Below, in pieces: positions 1 to 8,724 of a DNA stretch of 64,000 nucleotides (positions within the stretch are counted from its first letter, which is position 1; the number at the start of each line of letters is the position of its first letter). The notes under the pieces are model-generated. The model did not search any database. It was not told the origin of the DNA and worked only from the letters and a program-made list of their open reading frames with translations. The stretch covers positions 268,484-332,483 of the forward strand of contig CAWIGD010000018.1 in the NCBI GenBank assembly GCA_963835165.1. Reading direction: 5' to 3'. The DNA comes from VAZQ01 sp963835165. GTDB taxonomy: Bacteria > Pseudomonadota > Alphaproteobacteria > Rhizobiales > Xanthobacteraceae. Both the position numbers and the translations under genes were made by a program.

Positions 1-1013
1 CCGGTGGGATCAGCGGCTTCCGTGAATCCATCGGTCAGCAGCAGAATTGCGTCGCCGGCGGCGAAGGCCGTGGTGTCCGATTTATAGACCGCGTTCTCTT
101 TCAAGCCGAGCGGAAGTCCGCCAAGTTGCTCGAGTCGCTCGATGCTGCCGTCGGACCGCCGCAGATAGGGTGGGACATGGCCGGCGCGGACATAGGCCAG
201 CCGGTTGCCGGCGAGGTCCAGCGCACCGAGCAGGAATGTCACGTACATGCCGCTGTCGTTGCCTTTCGCAAGCGCGGCATTCAACAGCGCCACGGCCTTT
301 TCCGGTTCGCGGAACAAGGCGCCGGCGTCGGGCCGCACCGAAAGCCCGCGCACGAGCGCGTGCGTTCTCGCCATCATCAGCGCGGCGCCGGCGCCCTTGT
401 CCGACACGTCGCCAACCGAAACGACCAGCAGATCGTCACCGATGCGAAAATGATCGACCAGGTCGCCGCCGACCTCCTTGGCGGGCTCGAGCACTGCGTC
501 GATCGCGGCGGTCCGGCCACAAATCGAATCGCGCAGCGGCGCAGGCACCAGCGCGAGCTGAAGCGTGCGCGCTTCATTGAGCTCCATCTGCTTGCGCCGC
601 AACTCGTCGCGCGTGTGGTCGCGCAACGCCTTCTTCTCCAGGCTCGCCAAGACCCGGGCGCGCAACAGCGTCGGATTGAACGGCTTGAAGATGAAATCCT
701 CCGCGCCCAACTCGACGCAGCGGACCACCGGCTCGATCTCGTTGAGCGCGGAAATGACGACGACCGGAAGATCGTGGATGCGCCCGTTCTGTTTGAGCCG
801 CTCGAGCACGCCGAATCCGTCCATTTCCGGCATCATGATATCAAGCAGCACGAGGTCGAAATTCCTGCGCTCGATCGCCGCCAAGGCTTCGATGCCGTTC
901 GCCGCCTGCTCGACCTCGTTGATGCCCAGGCGCTTGAGCCTGCGCACGAGCAGATCCCGGTTCTCCGGCACGTCGTCGACGACCAGCACCGCGGCGGTGG
1001 GCGACGCGCTCAC
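1..1013 (-). CDS. Response regulator with SpoIIE/PP2C phosphatase output (partial, 3' end outside window)
   Basis: Reading from a GTG at 1013 down to the window edge gives 337 codons without a stop. Residues about 8-125 form a REC domain: acidic pair D13/D14, phospho-acceptor D58 in LVLLDIMMPEMDG, conserved S88 and K110. A linker helix leads into a SpoIIE/RsbU-type PP2C phosphatase (about 165 onward) with metal-binding D184 (EVGGDLVD), D202 (GDVSDKGAG) and LTDGFTEA at the cut end. Such proteins dephosphorylate STAS-domain antagonists when their REC domain is phosphorylated. The RsbW-like kinase and STAS protein lie divergently at 1482-2306, so all three roles of a partner switch are present. 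No histidine kinase is visible here. The start is the first plausible codon; the Shine-Dalgarno sequence is weak. Confidence 0.9.
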   Translation of the reverse strand, partial: MSASPTAAVLVVDDVPENRDLLVRRLKRLGINEVEQAANGIEALAAIERRNFDLVLLDIMMPEMDGFGVLERLKQNGRIHDLPVVVISALNEIEPVVRCVELGAEDFIFKPFNPTLLRARVLASLEKKALRDHTRDELRRKQMELNEARTLQLALVPAPLRDSICGRTAAIDAVLEPAKEVGGDLVDHFRIGDDLLVVSVGDVSDKGAGAALMMARTHALVRGLSVRPDAGALFREPEKAVALLNAALAKGNDSGMYVTFLLGALDLAGNRLAYVRAGHVPPYLRRSDGSIERLEQLGGLPLGLKENAVYKSDTTAFAAGDAILLLTDGFTEAADPT

Positions 1014-1481
1014 GGGGCGGCTCGTTCGGAGCAACGGACGTCAATGCCCCGGGCCGTCAAGAGCAGGGTGCTCCGGCGCGCCGGCCACACGATGCGTGCA
1101 AGCCGCAGGATGGCGGCCAAGCGACAACGCGCGACGGCGGCGAAGCCGCGGGATGCGCGGGGAAAGCCGCGGTAGCGGGTTGAATTCCGGGATGCACGTC
1201 AGGATACATGTCGCGGTACATGCCAGCGGGCGGCGGGTTGATGGGGCGGGAAGCCCACGGTACACGCGGGGCCGCGGTGTCGGCAAGCGCGGCGCCCGGC
1301 CGCTCCAGAGGCGTGGGAAAACGTGACGTCGCCGGTCGCGGCGGGCTTCTGCGGGGGCACGAGTTCAGTGTCTGCCTCCTCTGCGATGCGCCGTCCCGCA
1401 GCAAAACGCCTTCCGGCGATGGCGCACCCCGCGCAAGCGGCTATAGTGCGTCGAATAGTCGCCCAGGGCCTTGTCGCAGCG
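1014..1481. other. Divergent intergenic region, no gene supported
   Basis: These 468 bases separate the divergent phosphatase and kinase genes. The kinase frame stays open upstream to a GTG at 1323, but the predicted extra residues show no family similarity. I saw no clear promoter, palindrome or RNA gene. Confidence 0.4.
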
Positions 1482-1931
1482 ATGAATACTGGATCCTCGG
1501 TGCCACCGCAGGCCGGGTTGTCGGCATCCTGTGAAATCCGGATCGACAACAACCTGTCCGAGATCTCTCGGGTGGCGGATATGGTCGACGACTTCGCCGC
1601 CCGTCACCAATTCGCCGACGCGGTCATTTTCGCGCTGAACGTCGCGCTTGACGAAATCCTCAATAACATCATTTCCTACGGCTACGAGGACGCGGGGCAT
1701 CATGAGATCCTTGTGCGCATCGCGTTGGGTCGCGGGAACGTCGAAGCGATCGTGGAGGACGACGGCAAGCCGTTCGATCCGCTCGCGGCACCGGCGCCCG
1801 ACCTCACCAGCAAGGATCGCGAACCCGGCGGCGTGGGGTTGCATTTTGTGCGCAATCTGATGGATGAGGTGACATATACTCGCCGCGACAGCACCAATCA
1901 CCTGCGTTTGATGAAGCGACTGGGGCAATGA
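1482..1931 (+). CDS. RsbW-like anti-sigma/antagonist serine kinase (HATPase_c_2)
   Basis: 149 residues, the usual length for stand-alone GHKL-type switch kinases. The N box lies at about 54-68 (ALDEILNNIISYGYED, with E58 and N62), the G1 box at 91-98 (VEDDGKPFD) and a glycine-rich G2 lid at 116-122 (GGVGLHFV). Such proteins bind ATP, phosphorylate a STAS antagonist on serine and sequester a partner, classically a sigma factor. No sigma factor is visible in the window. The STAS gene follows after 36 bases, so the two are probably co-transcribed. ATG 1482 was chosen because homology begins shortly after it; an in-frame GTG at 1323 would add an unsupported N-terminus. Confidence 0.88.
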   Translation: MNTGSSVPPQAGLSASCEIRIDNNLSEISRVADMVDDFAARHQFADAVIFALNVALDEILNNIISYGYEDAGHHEILVRIALGRGNVEAIVEDDGKPFDPLAAPAPDLTSKDREPGGVGLHFVRNLMDEVTYTRRDSTNHLRLMKRLGQ

Positions 1932-1967
1932 GCCGGAAGCCGGCGGAATGAGGATGGGAAGCCCAGC

Positions 1968-2306
1968 ATGAAACTGGTGGAGGCGATCGCCGACGACGTC
2001 ATGGTCGTCGAGGCCTATGGTCGGCTCGACAGCACGACGTCGAAAGGATTCGGCGACCGATTGATCGCGCTGCTGCAGAGCGGCAATGGCTCGCTCGTGG
2101 TCGATCTGAAGAATATCGCCTATATCAGCAGCGCCGGGTTTCGTGCGCTGCTCATCGCCAACCGGGCCGCGGCCGGACGGGAAGGCAAGCTCGCGCTCTG
2201 TGGCGTGACCGGCGAAGTCAGGCGGCTATTCGACATCGGCGGCTTCACCGGCGAATTTCTGATCTTCCCCACGCAAGCCGATGGAATCGGCAAGCTGCGG
2301 CCTTAA
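1968..2306 (+). CDS. STAS-domain anti-sigma factor antagonist (RsbV/SpoIIAA-like)
   Basis: 112 residues, a single STAS domain. The conserved loop reads YISSAGFRAL; S55, the second serine, is the expected target of the neighbouring kinase and of the SpoIIE phosphatase encoded upstream on the other strand. A GGAAG element precedes the ATG. The downstream permease starts 5 bases after the stop, so kinase, antagonist and permease are very likely one transcript. The cytoplasmic role is to bind the kinase when unphosphorylated and release its client. The client here could be a sigma factor elsewhere or, as an inference from the fusion next door, the permease itself. Confidence 0.9.
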   Translation: MKLVEAIADDVMVVEAYGRLDSTTSKGFGDRLIALLQSGNGSLVVDLKNIAYISSAGFRALLIANRAAAGREGKLALCGVTGEVRRLFDIGGFTGEFLIFPTQADGIGKLRP

Positions 2307-2311
2307 CGGGC

Positions 2312-4123
2312 ATGTCCGACGCTGGCGGGCGGGCCCGGTTAACTCGAATCGTAAGAAGCACGTTGCATCCGAGCCAATGGCTCGAGGCGTGGCGAAGCAC
2401 GCGGCCGTCCGCGCAACCGAAAAAGCCCGGAGAGCTGGTCTACGGCATCGACGACGTTCCGCCGCCGCTCTTCACCGTGTTCAGCGGCTTCCAGCATGTC
2501 GGCCTGGTGCGGATTCAGCTGATCTTCCCCGCGCTCGTCATCCAGTTGGCCGAGCTGCCGACCGAGGATTCGGTCAACATGCTCAGCCTGTCGCTGATAG
2601 CGCTCGGCGTGGCCGCCATCCTGCAGTCGCTGCCGAGAGGGCCGGTCGGCAGCCGATTTCTGTGTCCGCCGTGCCATGATGCAATCTTCCTCGAGCCCTC
2701 CATCGCCGCCTTGAAATTCGGCGGCCTCCCGCTCGTCTTCGGCATGACCATGGTCGCGGGCGTCATCCAGTCCCTGCTGTCGCCGATTCTGAACCGCATC
2801 CGCCCGCTGCTCCCTCCCGAGATCGGCGGCCTCGTCATCTTTTTGGTCGGCACGAGCATTGCCGCGATTGGTTGCCGCTACATGATCGGTATCGGCGTGA
2901 AGGAGCCGGTCGGCCACGACTATTGGCTGGTCGCGGGGGTGACGCTCATGACCACCGTCGGCTTGAACGTCTGGGGCAGGGGCCAGGCCAAGCTGCTCTG
3001 CACCATGGTCGGGATCTCGGTCGGTTACGGGTTGGCGGTCCTCACCGGGGTGTTGCCGAGAGAAGCGCTGAGCGTGCTCGGCGAGTTGCGTCTGTTCGCG
3101 ATCCCGCATTTCGCTCACGGCGGCTGGGCGTTCTCGGCGGACATGATCCTGCCGTTCACGGTCGCGGCGCTCGCCGTCACGCTCAAGGGAATCGGCGACA
3201 TCACGGCGCTGCAACGGATCAACGACGCTGGATGGGTGCGGGCCGAGATGGGCTCGATCAGCCGCGGCACGCTCGCCAACGGGCTGGCCAACATGTTCGC
3301 CGGGCTCGTGGGCACGCTGGGGCTCACGCCGTCGACCGCCAATATCGGCCTGCAGGCGGCGACCGGCGTCAGCAGCCGGGTCATCGGATTTGCAATCGGC
3401 GCAATCCTTCTTGCCTTGGCTTTTCTTCCATCGGCCACCGGCTCGCTCATCCTGATGCCGCGTCCGGTCATGGGAGCGGCGCTGTTGTTCTCGGCTTGCT
3501 TCGTCCTGATCAGCGGGCTGCAGACGATCACCTCGCGCATGCTGGACGCGCGCCGCACCATCGTAATCGGCCTCGGCATCTCCAGCGGCGTCGCGGCGGA
3601 GCTCATTCCGAGCTTCGCTACGGATATTCCGCACGCCATCCAGCCGATCGTGAGCTCGTCCATCGTTCTGGGCACGACGACCGCGTTGCTGCTCAACGGC
3701 CTGTTTCGCATCGGCCAGCGGCAGCGGGTGAAGCTCTCGCTCGATCCGGCGGCCCCGGATGCGGTCGCCGAGGTGAATGAATTCTTCGACGCCGCCGGCC
3801 GCGGCTGGGGCGCACGTCCCGACGTGATGGTGCGTGTTGCGTTCGGCATCAGCCAGGCGATCGAGGCCATCCGCGAGCACTGCGAGCCGGAAGGGCCGAT
3901 CGTCATCGAAGCGCACTTCGACGAATTCAACCTCGATGTGAAAATCAGCTACCGCGGCGCGGCGCTGGAATTTCCCGATGAGCGGCCCTCCGGGCGGGAG
4001 ATCATGGAGACCGAAGCGGGGTATCGGCGGCTGGCCGGATACATGTTGCGGATGAATGCCGACCGCATCCGCACGTCGGTCAAGGACGGCGCGACCGTGC
4101 TGGAATTCCATTTCGTTCATTGA
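2312..4123 (+). CDS. NCS2-family purine/pyrimidine permease with C-terminal degenerate RsbW-like domain
   Basis: 603 residues, longer than ordinary NCS2 (uracil/xanthine) permeases of about 430-490. Residues about 45-465 give the many hydrophobic helices and glycine-rich loops of the family, with a core segment LTPSTANIGLQAATGV. Residues about 475-603 are hydrophilic and end in an RsbW-like layout: a VAFGISQAIEAIREHC helix aligns by eye with an N box and KISYRGAALEFP with the G1 box. The catalytic Glu/Asn and Asp residues are replaced, so ATP hydrolysis is doubtful. Position immediately after kinase and antagonist genes suggests the tail docks with the partner switch. Transport substrate cannot be read from the sequence. 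Confidence 0.85.
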   Translation: MSDAGGRARLTRIVRSTLHPSQWLEAWRSTRPSAQPKKPGELVYGIDDVPPPLFTVFSGFQHVGLVRIQLIFPALVIQLAELPTEDSVNMLSLSLIALGVAAILQSLPRGPVGSRFLCPPCHDAIFLEPSIAALKFGGLPLVFGMTMVAGVIQSLLSPILNRIRPLLPPEIGGLVIFLVGTSIAAIGCRYMIGIGVKEPVGHDYWLVAGVTLMTTVGLNVWGRGQAKLLCTMVGISVGYGLAVLTGVLPREALSVLGELRLFAIPHFAHGGWAFSADMILPFTVAALAVTLKGIGDITALQRINDAGWVRAEMGSISRGTLANGLANMFAGLVGTLGLTPSTANIGLQAATGVSSRVIGFAIGAILLALAFLPSATGSLILMPRPVMGAALLFSACFVLISGLQTITSRMLDARRTIVIGLGISSGVAAELIPSFATDIPHAIQPIVSSSIVLGTTTALLLNGLFRIGQRQRVKLSLDPAAPDAVAEVNEFFDAAGRGWGARPDVMVRVAFGISQAIEAIREHCEPEGPIVIEAHFDEFNLDVKISYRGAALEFPDERPSGREIMETEAGYRRLAGYMLRMNADRIRTSVKDGATVLEFHFVH

Positions 4124-4180
4124 GCCCGCGCCGCCCTCAGCCCCGGGGGCTTGAGCCCATAGGCACTAAGATAGGGGGCG

Positions 4181-4371
4181 TGTCCCGGGCGCAGCGCAGC
4201 GCGAGCCGGAGGCGAGTGGTGCGCAGCAGACCCGGGATCGTTACGCACATCACCTTCGCGACGGTCCCGGAACAGCGGCGCACCACTTCGCTACGCTCGC
4301 GCTGCTCCGCATCCGGGACACGAAATGTCGTAAGGAGATGGACGCGCGGGTCAAGCCCGCGCATGACATCC
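4181..4371. repeat. Compound intergenic palindromic repeat
   Basis: 4181-4320 starts with GTCCCGGGCGCAGCGCAGC and ends with CATCCGGGACA, with inverted internal segments; related copies lie at 18161-18275, 32963-33046 and (short) 24352-24399. It is followed by a second hairpin, GCGCGGGTCAAGCCCGCGC (about 4344-4362), of the type also seen at 36721-36801. Such repeats are common between genes in this bacterial order; a REP-like role is inferred. Confidence 0.7.
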
Positions 4372-4406
4372 TCAAAAAGGTCAGCACCGGTGGAAGTGCC
4401 TGGGAG

Positions 4407-4874
4407 CTACTGGCCGGGAGGGCGGATGGCGGAATTATGAGGAGCGTTGGTGCGAGACGCGGCGTGGCCCTTCGCGATCTCGTCGATGGCGAACGATGTT
4501 CCTGCCAGGATCGCGTAGCCGAGCGACAACAGAACGGCCAGCGTCACCAGCGCATCGAGCCAGAACCCGAGTCGCTTGTGCTTCACGAAGTGAAACGGGG
4601 TCAGCACCCATACATTGACGTACGACAGGCAATAAGCCGCCAGCGCGACATAGGCGATGATCGCGAATACCTGGAGCGCAATGCTCCCGCTCGCGTCCGC
4701 AAGATACTGCAGGACACCGCAGATGAATGCGTTGCGGAGAAATGCAAAAAACCAGCCGTAGAACGACTGTATTGCCCCGGCGATGACCCGCTCTTGCGGA
4801 ACCGGGTGGAAAACGCCCGCGAGATAGGTCTCGAATCGCCCAAGCAGGGGCTTGGCAGCGCTGGCGTACGTCAT
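4407..4874 (-). CDS. Small multi-pass membrane protein, unknown function
   Basis: 155 residues. A soluble N-terminus of about 35 residues is followed by hydrophobic stretches at about 37-60, 64-88, 95-110 and 112-128, so three or four membrane passes are likely, with a polar C-terminal tail. I do not recognise a family. The gene stands alone: the permease upstream is on the other strand and the next gene is divergent. Codon use resembles the neighbours and the frame is uninterrupted, which favours a real gene. The spacing HFVKHKRLGFWLD resembles loops of YIP1/RDD-type small membrane proteins, but this is not enough to assign one. Confidence 0.65.
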   Translation of the reverse strand: MTYASAAKPLLGRFETYLAGVFHPVPQERVIAGAIQSFYGWFFAFLRNAFICGVLQYLADASGSIALQVFAIIAYVALAAYCLSYVNVWVLTPFHFVKHKRLGFWLDALVTLAVLLSLGYAILAGTSFAIDEIAKGHAASRTNAPHNSAIRPPGQ

Positions 4875-5189
4875 GTGTGGGGACTCCGCTGATGATGGGC
4901 TGACTGCAAGCTGTCTTTCCGTGTTGCAGCCGAAAGGGTGCCGCTGGGCGGGCGATTCAATGAGCCAAGGTTAAATGTAGTGGCGAAACGGGAGAGGTGG
5001 GCCTTCTCGTTAAGTTACCAGTCCCTGGAGACTGAGTTTGCGCCGCCGCCGTCGACGCCAATCGACTTCGGCGGCAGCGCAACAGGTGCCGGCCGGGGTG
5101 CGCCGCGGGATGACGGCGGATACGCTAATGAGGCATCCTGACACGCGACCGCCTGCTTTGCCGTATGGTCCCGCAGCACAACGGATGGA
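4875..5189. other. Divergent intergenic region
   Basis: About 315 bases between two divergent genes. I saw no repeat, operator or RNA gene. Only a ribosome-binding-like GGATGGAG (5183-5190) ahead of the downstream secreted-protein gene is notable. Confidence 0.4.
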
Positions 5190-5198
5190 GTGCCCCGC

Positions 5199-6485
5199 GT
5201 GCGAAAAATTCGCCTTTTCTGCTTCGTGCCGCTCGCGCTGCTGTTTCTCGCCGCGCCGGCGCCGGCTCAGACCACCAGCGGCTATACCGCGCCTGCCGAG
5301 TTCATGGACCTGTTCTTCGACTTCACCGGCAGCGGGGAGGCGGGCTATCCCGCCGGGCAGCCCACCTTGGGTCAGATGCTCACGCAGTCCGTCATCGCCA
5401 CGGAGTCCGCGAGCGCTGCGTCCGGGCCACTGGTGTTGGTCATGGGCTCCGACATCTACGTCTATGAGGGGACGAGCGGCGCGCGGCTGAGTCAGGATAG
5501 GTTTCGGGCCGATCGCGCCAGCGGGTTCTATGAGCTGACTGCGATCAGCCATATCGGGCCCGCGCTTGCCTACCTGGCGCAGATCAAGTCGAACGGCGAC
5601 GCGCGCTGGCAGGCGCGCCTCGCCTCGTTGCGCGCGCACACTGCGCAAGTGCGCGCGCTCAATCGGCGCGCTACCGACAACTGGCTCGATCAATTGAACC
5701 AGCCGGCCTGGAGCGCCCACAAGGCGCAGATCCGTGCCTTGGTCGACTATGCCTGCGGCCGAACGTTGAACTACATCGACTCGCTCGGGAACGGAGACAG
5801 CTTCACCACCGCCGGCGTGAACGATGATTTCTTCAACGGCACGTCGGCGGAGTATCCGATCCCGTTCGTGAATGTGATGATCGGCACTTTCATGCTCGAG
5901 GCCCTGCGCGGCGCCGCCGACGTGCAGGGCTCGCTCTCCCGGCTCAAGCTCGACTGGCCGCACGCGATGGTGCTCGTGAGCAGCCGCGCCGGCAGCAATG
6001 TCTCGTCGGGACTGACCGAAGGGACCAATTGGCTGGTGCTGTTTCTCAAGGCGGTATCGGGGTTCAGCCTGCCCGATGACCGGATCAAGATCGTACCGTA
6101 TGCCGAAGTTCGCCCCTCGCTCAGTCAGGCGCAGCTGGTCCCCGCGGATCTGGCCTATTACGTGCAAAGGGTGTGGGGGCCTTTGTACTACCGCAAGGTC
6201 GTTTCCGATCAGGTGTTCGCCGGCATCCCGACCATCTACCTGCCGGACCGGCCGCCGCTGCCGGGCGATTACTTCGTGACCCCGGCCGGCGCGATCGACC
6301 AGTTCATGATCCGCATGAAGCATTCGCTGCGCGATCCGCGCGAGATGCTGTCCAATACGGTCGCGTTCTGGATGGTGCGCGAACTGGCAAACAAGAACTG
6401 GGATGCCGGCGCGGTCGATATTCCCGGCGTGACCATCGGCTTCCCGGGCGGGGTTGCGGGATATCCCGCGGTGACGCCGCAGTAG
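5199..6485 (+). CDS. Secreted protein of unknown function
   Basis: 428 residues from GTG 5199, chosen because GGATGGAG lies 8 bases upstream and the protein then begins with a clean signal peptide: MRK, a hydrophobic core of about 15 residues, then APAPAQ with cleavage after AQA-like sequence. An in-frame GTG at 5190 is the alternative. The mature part has no obvious repeats, cysteine clusters or metal motifs and is predicted mixed alpha/beta. I do not recognise the family. The gene is monocistronic by position and converges with allophanate hydrolase 20 bases beyond its stop. A periplasmic or extracellular location is inferred from the signal peptide only. Confidence 0.7.
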   Translation: MRKIRLFCFVPLALLFLAAPAPAQTTSGYTAPAEFMDLFFDFTGSGEAGYPAGQPTLGQMLTQSVIATESASAASGPLVLVMGSDIYVYEGTSGARLSQDRFRADRASGFYELTAISHIGPALAYLAQIKSNGDARWQARLASLRAHTAQVRALNRRATDNWLDQLNQPAWSAHKAQIRALVDYACGRTLNYIDSLGNGDSFTTAGVNDDFFNGTSAEYPIPFVNVMIGTFMLEALRGAADVQGSLSRLKLDWPHAMVLVSSRAGSNVSSGLTEGTNWLVLFLKAVSGFSLPDDRIKIVPYAEVRPSLSQAQLVPADLAYYVQRVWGPLYYRKVVSDQVFAGIPTIYLPDRPPLPGDYFVTPAGAIDQFMIRMKHSLRDPREMLSNTVAFWMVRELANKNWDAGAVDIPGVTIGFPGGVAGYPAVTPQ

Positions 6486-6504
6486 CGTTGGAGTCGCGCG
6501 CAGC

Positions 6505-8325
6505 TCACGCGCTGACTTTCATCTGCTTCATGAAGCTGCGCCAGCCGCCGAAAGCGGAGATGTCGCGGGCGTCGCGCGTGGCCTCGGCCTCCACCAGAAA
6601 ACCTTTCACGCTGCGGCCGTCGGCCACCGCCAGCGAGCCGATCGACAGCGGCGCCGGGATCGACTCGACGAAGTGGCCGAATTGCTCCACCGGCATCGCC
6701 CAGATTTCGACGTCGATGGCGCTGCCGTGGCCGGCGGCGACCCGCAGCAGTCCGGGCTTGGCCGGCGCGGTGCCGGGCAACAGAAACATGCGATAGTCCG
6801 GCGCCGTCGTGGTCCGCTCCAGGAACCGCGCGCGAAAGGATTTGAGCTCGCCGTTGAGCGGCATGCCGGTGAGATGCGCGCCCACCACCGCCACCGCGAT
6901 CTCGCCGGCGGCGGGCAGGTTGGAGATCGGCGCAAGCGGCGGCTGCGGCTTTCCGGTCGCGCCCAGCGGCAAACCGGTGTCGGCATGGAACACGCGGCCG
7001 AGCGACGCCAGCGCCGCATCGTGGCCGGCTTGCGCCAGCAGCGTGATGCCGAACGGGGTGCCGTGCGGGTGCATCGACGCCGGCACGGCGAGCGCGCAGA
7101 GGTCGAGCAGGTTGACGAAATTGGTGTAGGTGCCGAGCCGGCTGTTGAGCCCGATCGGATCGGCCAGCACCTGCTCGATCGTGTAGACCGTCGGCACCGT
7201 CGGCAATGCCAAGGCGTCGATGCCGCCGAAGGTGTGGTCGCGCACGCGCCGCAACTCCTCGAGCTCATAGAACGCCTTGAATGCATCGGCCGTGCCGAGA
7301 TGCGAGCCGCCGAGAACGATCTGCCGGGTAATGGGATGCATCGATTCCGGCGCGGACGCGATCAGCGATCTGGCGGTGAGGTAGCGCTCCGCCACCCAGG
7401 GACCGTCGTAAAGCAGGCGCGCGGTTTCATAGAACGGCTCGATGTCGATCTCCACGATCGTGACGCCGAGCCCGGCCAGGCGCGCCAACGCCGCCTCGTA
7501 GGCGGCGGCCGATACCTTGTCCCCGAAGAACAGGCGCTGGCCCGGCATGGGCACGCCGATCCGCAAACCCGCGGGCACCGCTCCCGGCGCGCCGAGCGGC
7601 CGTGGACGCGAATAGGGATCGGCGGAATCCGGACCGGCCATGGCCGCGAGCGCGGCGAAGGCATCGTCGACGGTGAACGCGAACACCGACACGCAATCGA
7701 GCGTGCGACAGGCCGGCACGACGCCGGCGGTCGAGACCAGGCCGAGGCTCGGCTTGAGGCCGACGATGTTGCTCAGTCCCGCCGGCACGCGACCCGATCC
7801 GGCGGTGTCGGTGCCGAGCGCCAGCGGAACGAGGCCGGCGCCGACCGCGATCGCTGAACCCGAGCTCGAGCCGCCCGGAATGAGCGCCGGATCGAACAGG
7901 TTGCGAGGCGTGCCGTAGGGCGTGCGCACGCCCACCAGTCCGGTGGCGAACTGGTCGAGATTGGTCTTGCCGATGACGATGGCGCCGGCCTGCTTGAGCC
8001 TCGCGACGCAGGTCGCGTCCTTGCCCGGGTCATACGCGAAGGCCGGGCAGGCGGCGGTGGTCGGCAATCCCCTGACGTCGATATTGTCCTTCACCGCGAA
8101 CGGCACGCCATAGAGCGGAAGCTCTTCGCGATGCCGCGCCGCCATGGCCTTGGCTTCGTCGCCCGCGTCGGATTCGTCGCGCAGCGAGATGAAGACGGCC
8201 GGATCGCCGTGGGCGCGGATGCGCGCGTAGGTGCGCGCGATCGTGGCTTCGGGGCTGGTCGCGCCCGAGCGATGCGCCTCCACGATCGCGGCTACCGTCT
8301 CGCCCACCTTCACCGTCCCTGTCAC
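6505..8325 (-). CDS. atzF: Allophanate hydrolase
   Basis: 606 residues from GTG 8325, the usual size for AtzF-type allophanate hydrolases. The N-terminal amidase-signature domain has the Ser-cisSer-Lys triad: Lys in PFAVKDNID, Ser in PGGSSSGSAIAVGAG and Ser in GTDTAGSGRVPA. The C-terminal 130 residues match the second, non-amidase domain of the family. It converts allophanate to ammonia and carbon dioxide in the cytoplasm. A biuret-hydrolase-like enzyme, whose product is allophanate, is encoded at 12049, so this is likely the second step of biuret use rather than part of a urea carboxylase pathway. Start uncertain: GTG 8307 has the best-spaced AGGGA. A sigma54-like sequence overlaps the start region. 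Confidence 0.92.
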   Translation of the reverse strand: MTGTVKVGETVAAIVEAHRSGATSPEATIARTYARIRAHGDPAVFISLRDESDAGDEAKAMAARHREELPLYGVPFAVKDNIDVRGLPTTAACPAFAYDPGKDATCVARLKQAGAIVIGKTNLDQFATGLVGVRTPYGTPRNLFDPALIPGGSSSGSAIAVGAGLVPLALGTDTAGSGRVPAGLSNIVGLKPSLGLVSTAGVVPACRTLDCVSVFAFTVDDAFAALAAMAGPDSADPYSRPRPLGAPGAVPAGLRIGVPMPGQRLFFGDKVSAAAYEAALARLAGLGVTIVEIDIEPFYETARLLYDGPWVAERYLTARSLIASAPESMHPITRQIVLGGSHLGTADAFKAFYELEELRRVRDHTFGGIDALALPTVPTVYTIEQVLADPIGLNSRLGTYTNFVNLLDLCALAVPASMHPHGTPFGITLLAQAGHDAALASLGRVFHADTGLPLGATGKPQPPLAPISNLPAAGEIAVAVVGAHLTGMPLNGELKSFRARFLERTTTAPDYRMFLLPGTAPAKPGLLRVAAGHGSAIDVEIWAMPVEQFGHFVESIPAPLSIGSLAVADGRSVKGFLVEAEATRDARDISAFGGWRSFMKQMKVSA

Positions 8326-8333
8326 CGACAGGC

Positions 8334-8349
8334 AGCAAGCAGCATGCCA
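8334..8349 (-). promoter_or_regulatory. Possible sigma54 promoter for atzF
   Basis: The minus strand reads TGGCATGCTGCTTGCT, one base from the -24/-12 consensus TGGCACG-N4-TTGCW. Transcription would begin near 8323, which fits only if translation starts at GTG 8313 or 8307. Weak because of this tight geometry. Confidence 0.35.
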
Positions 8350-8518
8350 GCCGATCGAGCGCAATGCCGGCCGCAGCATGCGACCTGTCCCAGCGGCGTT
8401 GGAATGGCGCGGGCGGCAAGCGCCGCGCGCGCCCTTCCTCGCGTGGCTTGGTTCGACCGTTCGGGAGGGTGCGCGTTCCTGTCGGCCCGCCCATTCCATT
8501 GCATACAACAAGCGAATT

Positions 8519-8537
8519 TTGCTCATTTCTTGAGCAA
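8519..8537. promoter_or_regulatory. Perfect palindrome, candidate activator or repressor site
   Basis: TTGCTCA-TTTCT-TGAGCAA, a perfect 7-base inverted repeat about 90 bases upstream of the sigma54-type promoter at 8624. That distance is typical of enhancer sites for sigma54 activators, but the sequence is not the NtrC consensus, so the bound protein is unknown. Confidence 0.45.
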
Positions 8538-8623
8538 GGGGGGCCCGACGCCAAGCGACGCGGCGCGCCGCCGTCGGACGAATCCTCTCGGAATTCCACG
8601 GACATAACAGCCCTCGCCGGCGA

Positions 8624-8639
8624 TGGCACGGAGCTTGCG
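8624..8639 (+). promoter_or_regulatory. Sigma54 (RpoN) promoter of the BMP importer/biuret operon
   Basis: TGGCACGGAGCTTGCG matches the -24/-12 consensus TGGCACG-N4-TTGCW at all but the last position, with correct 10-base spacing between GG and GC. Transcription would start near 8650, leaving a leader of about 75 bases before the ATG at 8725. It implies control by nitrogen status. Confidence 0.7.
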
Positions 8640-8724
8640 AGATCGCTCCCGGGGATCAGTCGGGCCACCGCAAGTAGCGGGCCGCGCCCGCCAGCTTGTT
8701 CGAACCAGGACCAGGAGCGAGCCC

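Noticed and set aside
1323..1481. N-terminal extension of the RsbW-like kinase
   Set aside because: Extra residues are low complexity and lie outside the family domain.
2339..4120. A 593-codon minus-strand frame antisense to the permease
   Set aside because: Charged, repeat-like composition typical of antisense GC-rich shadow.
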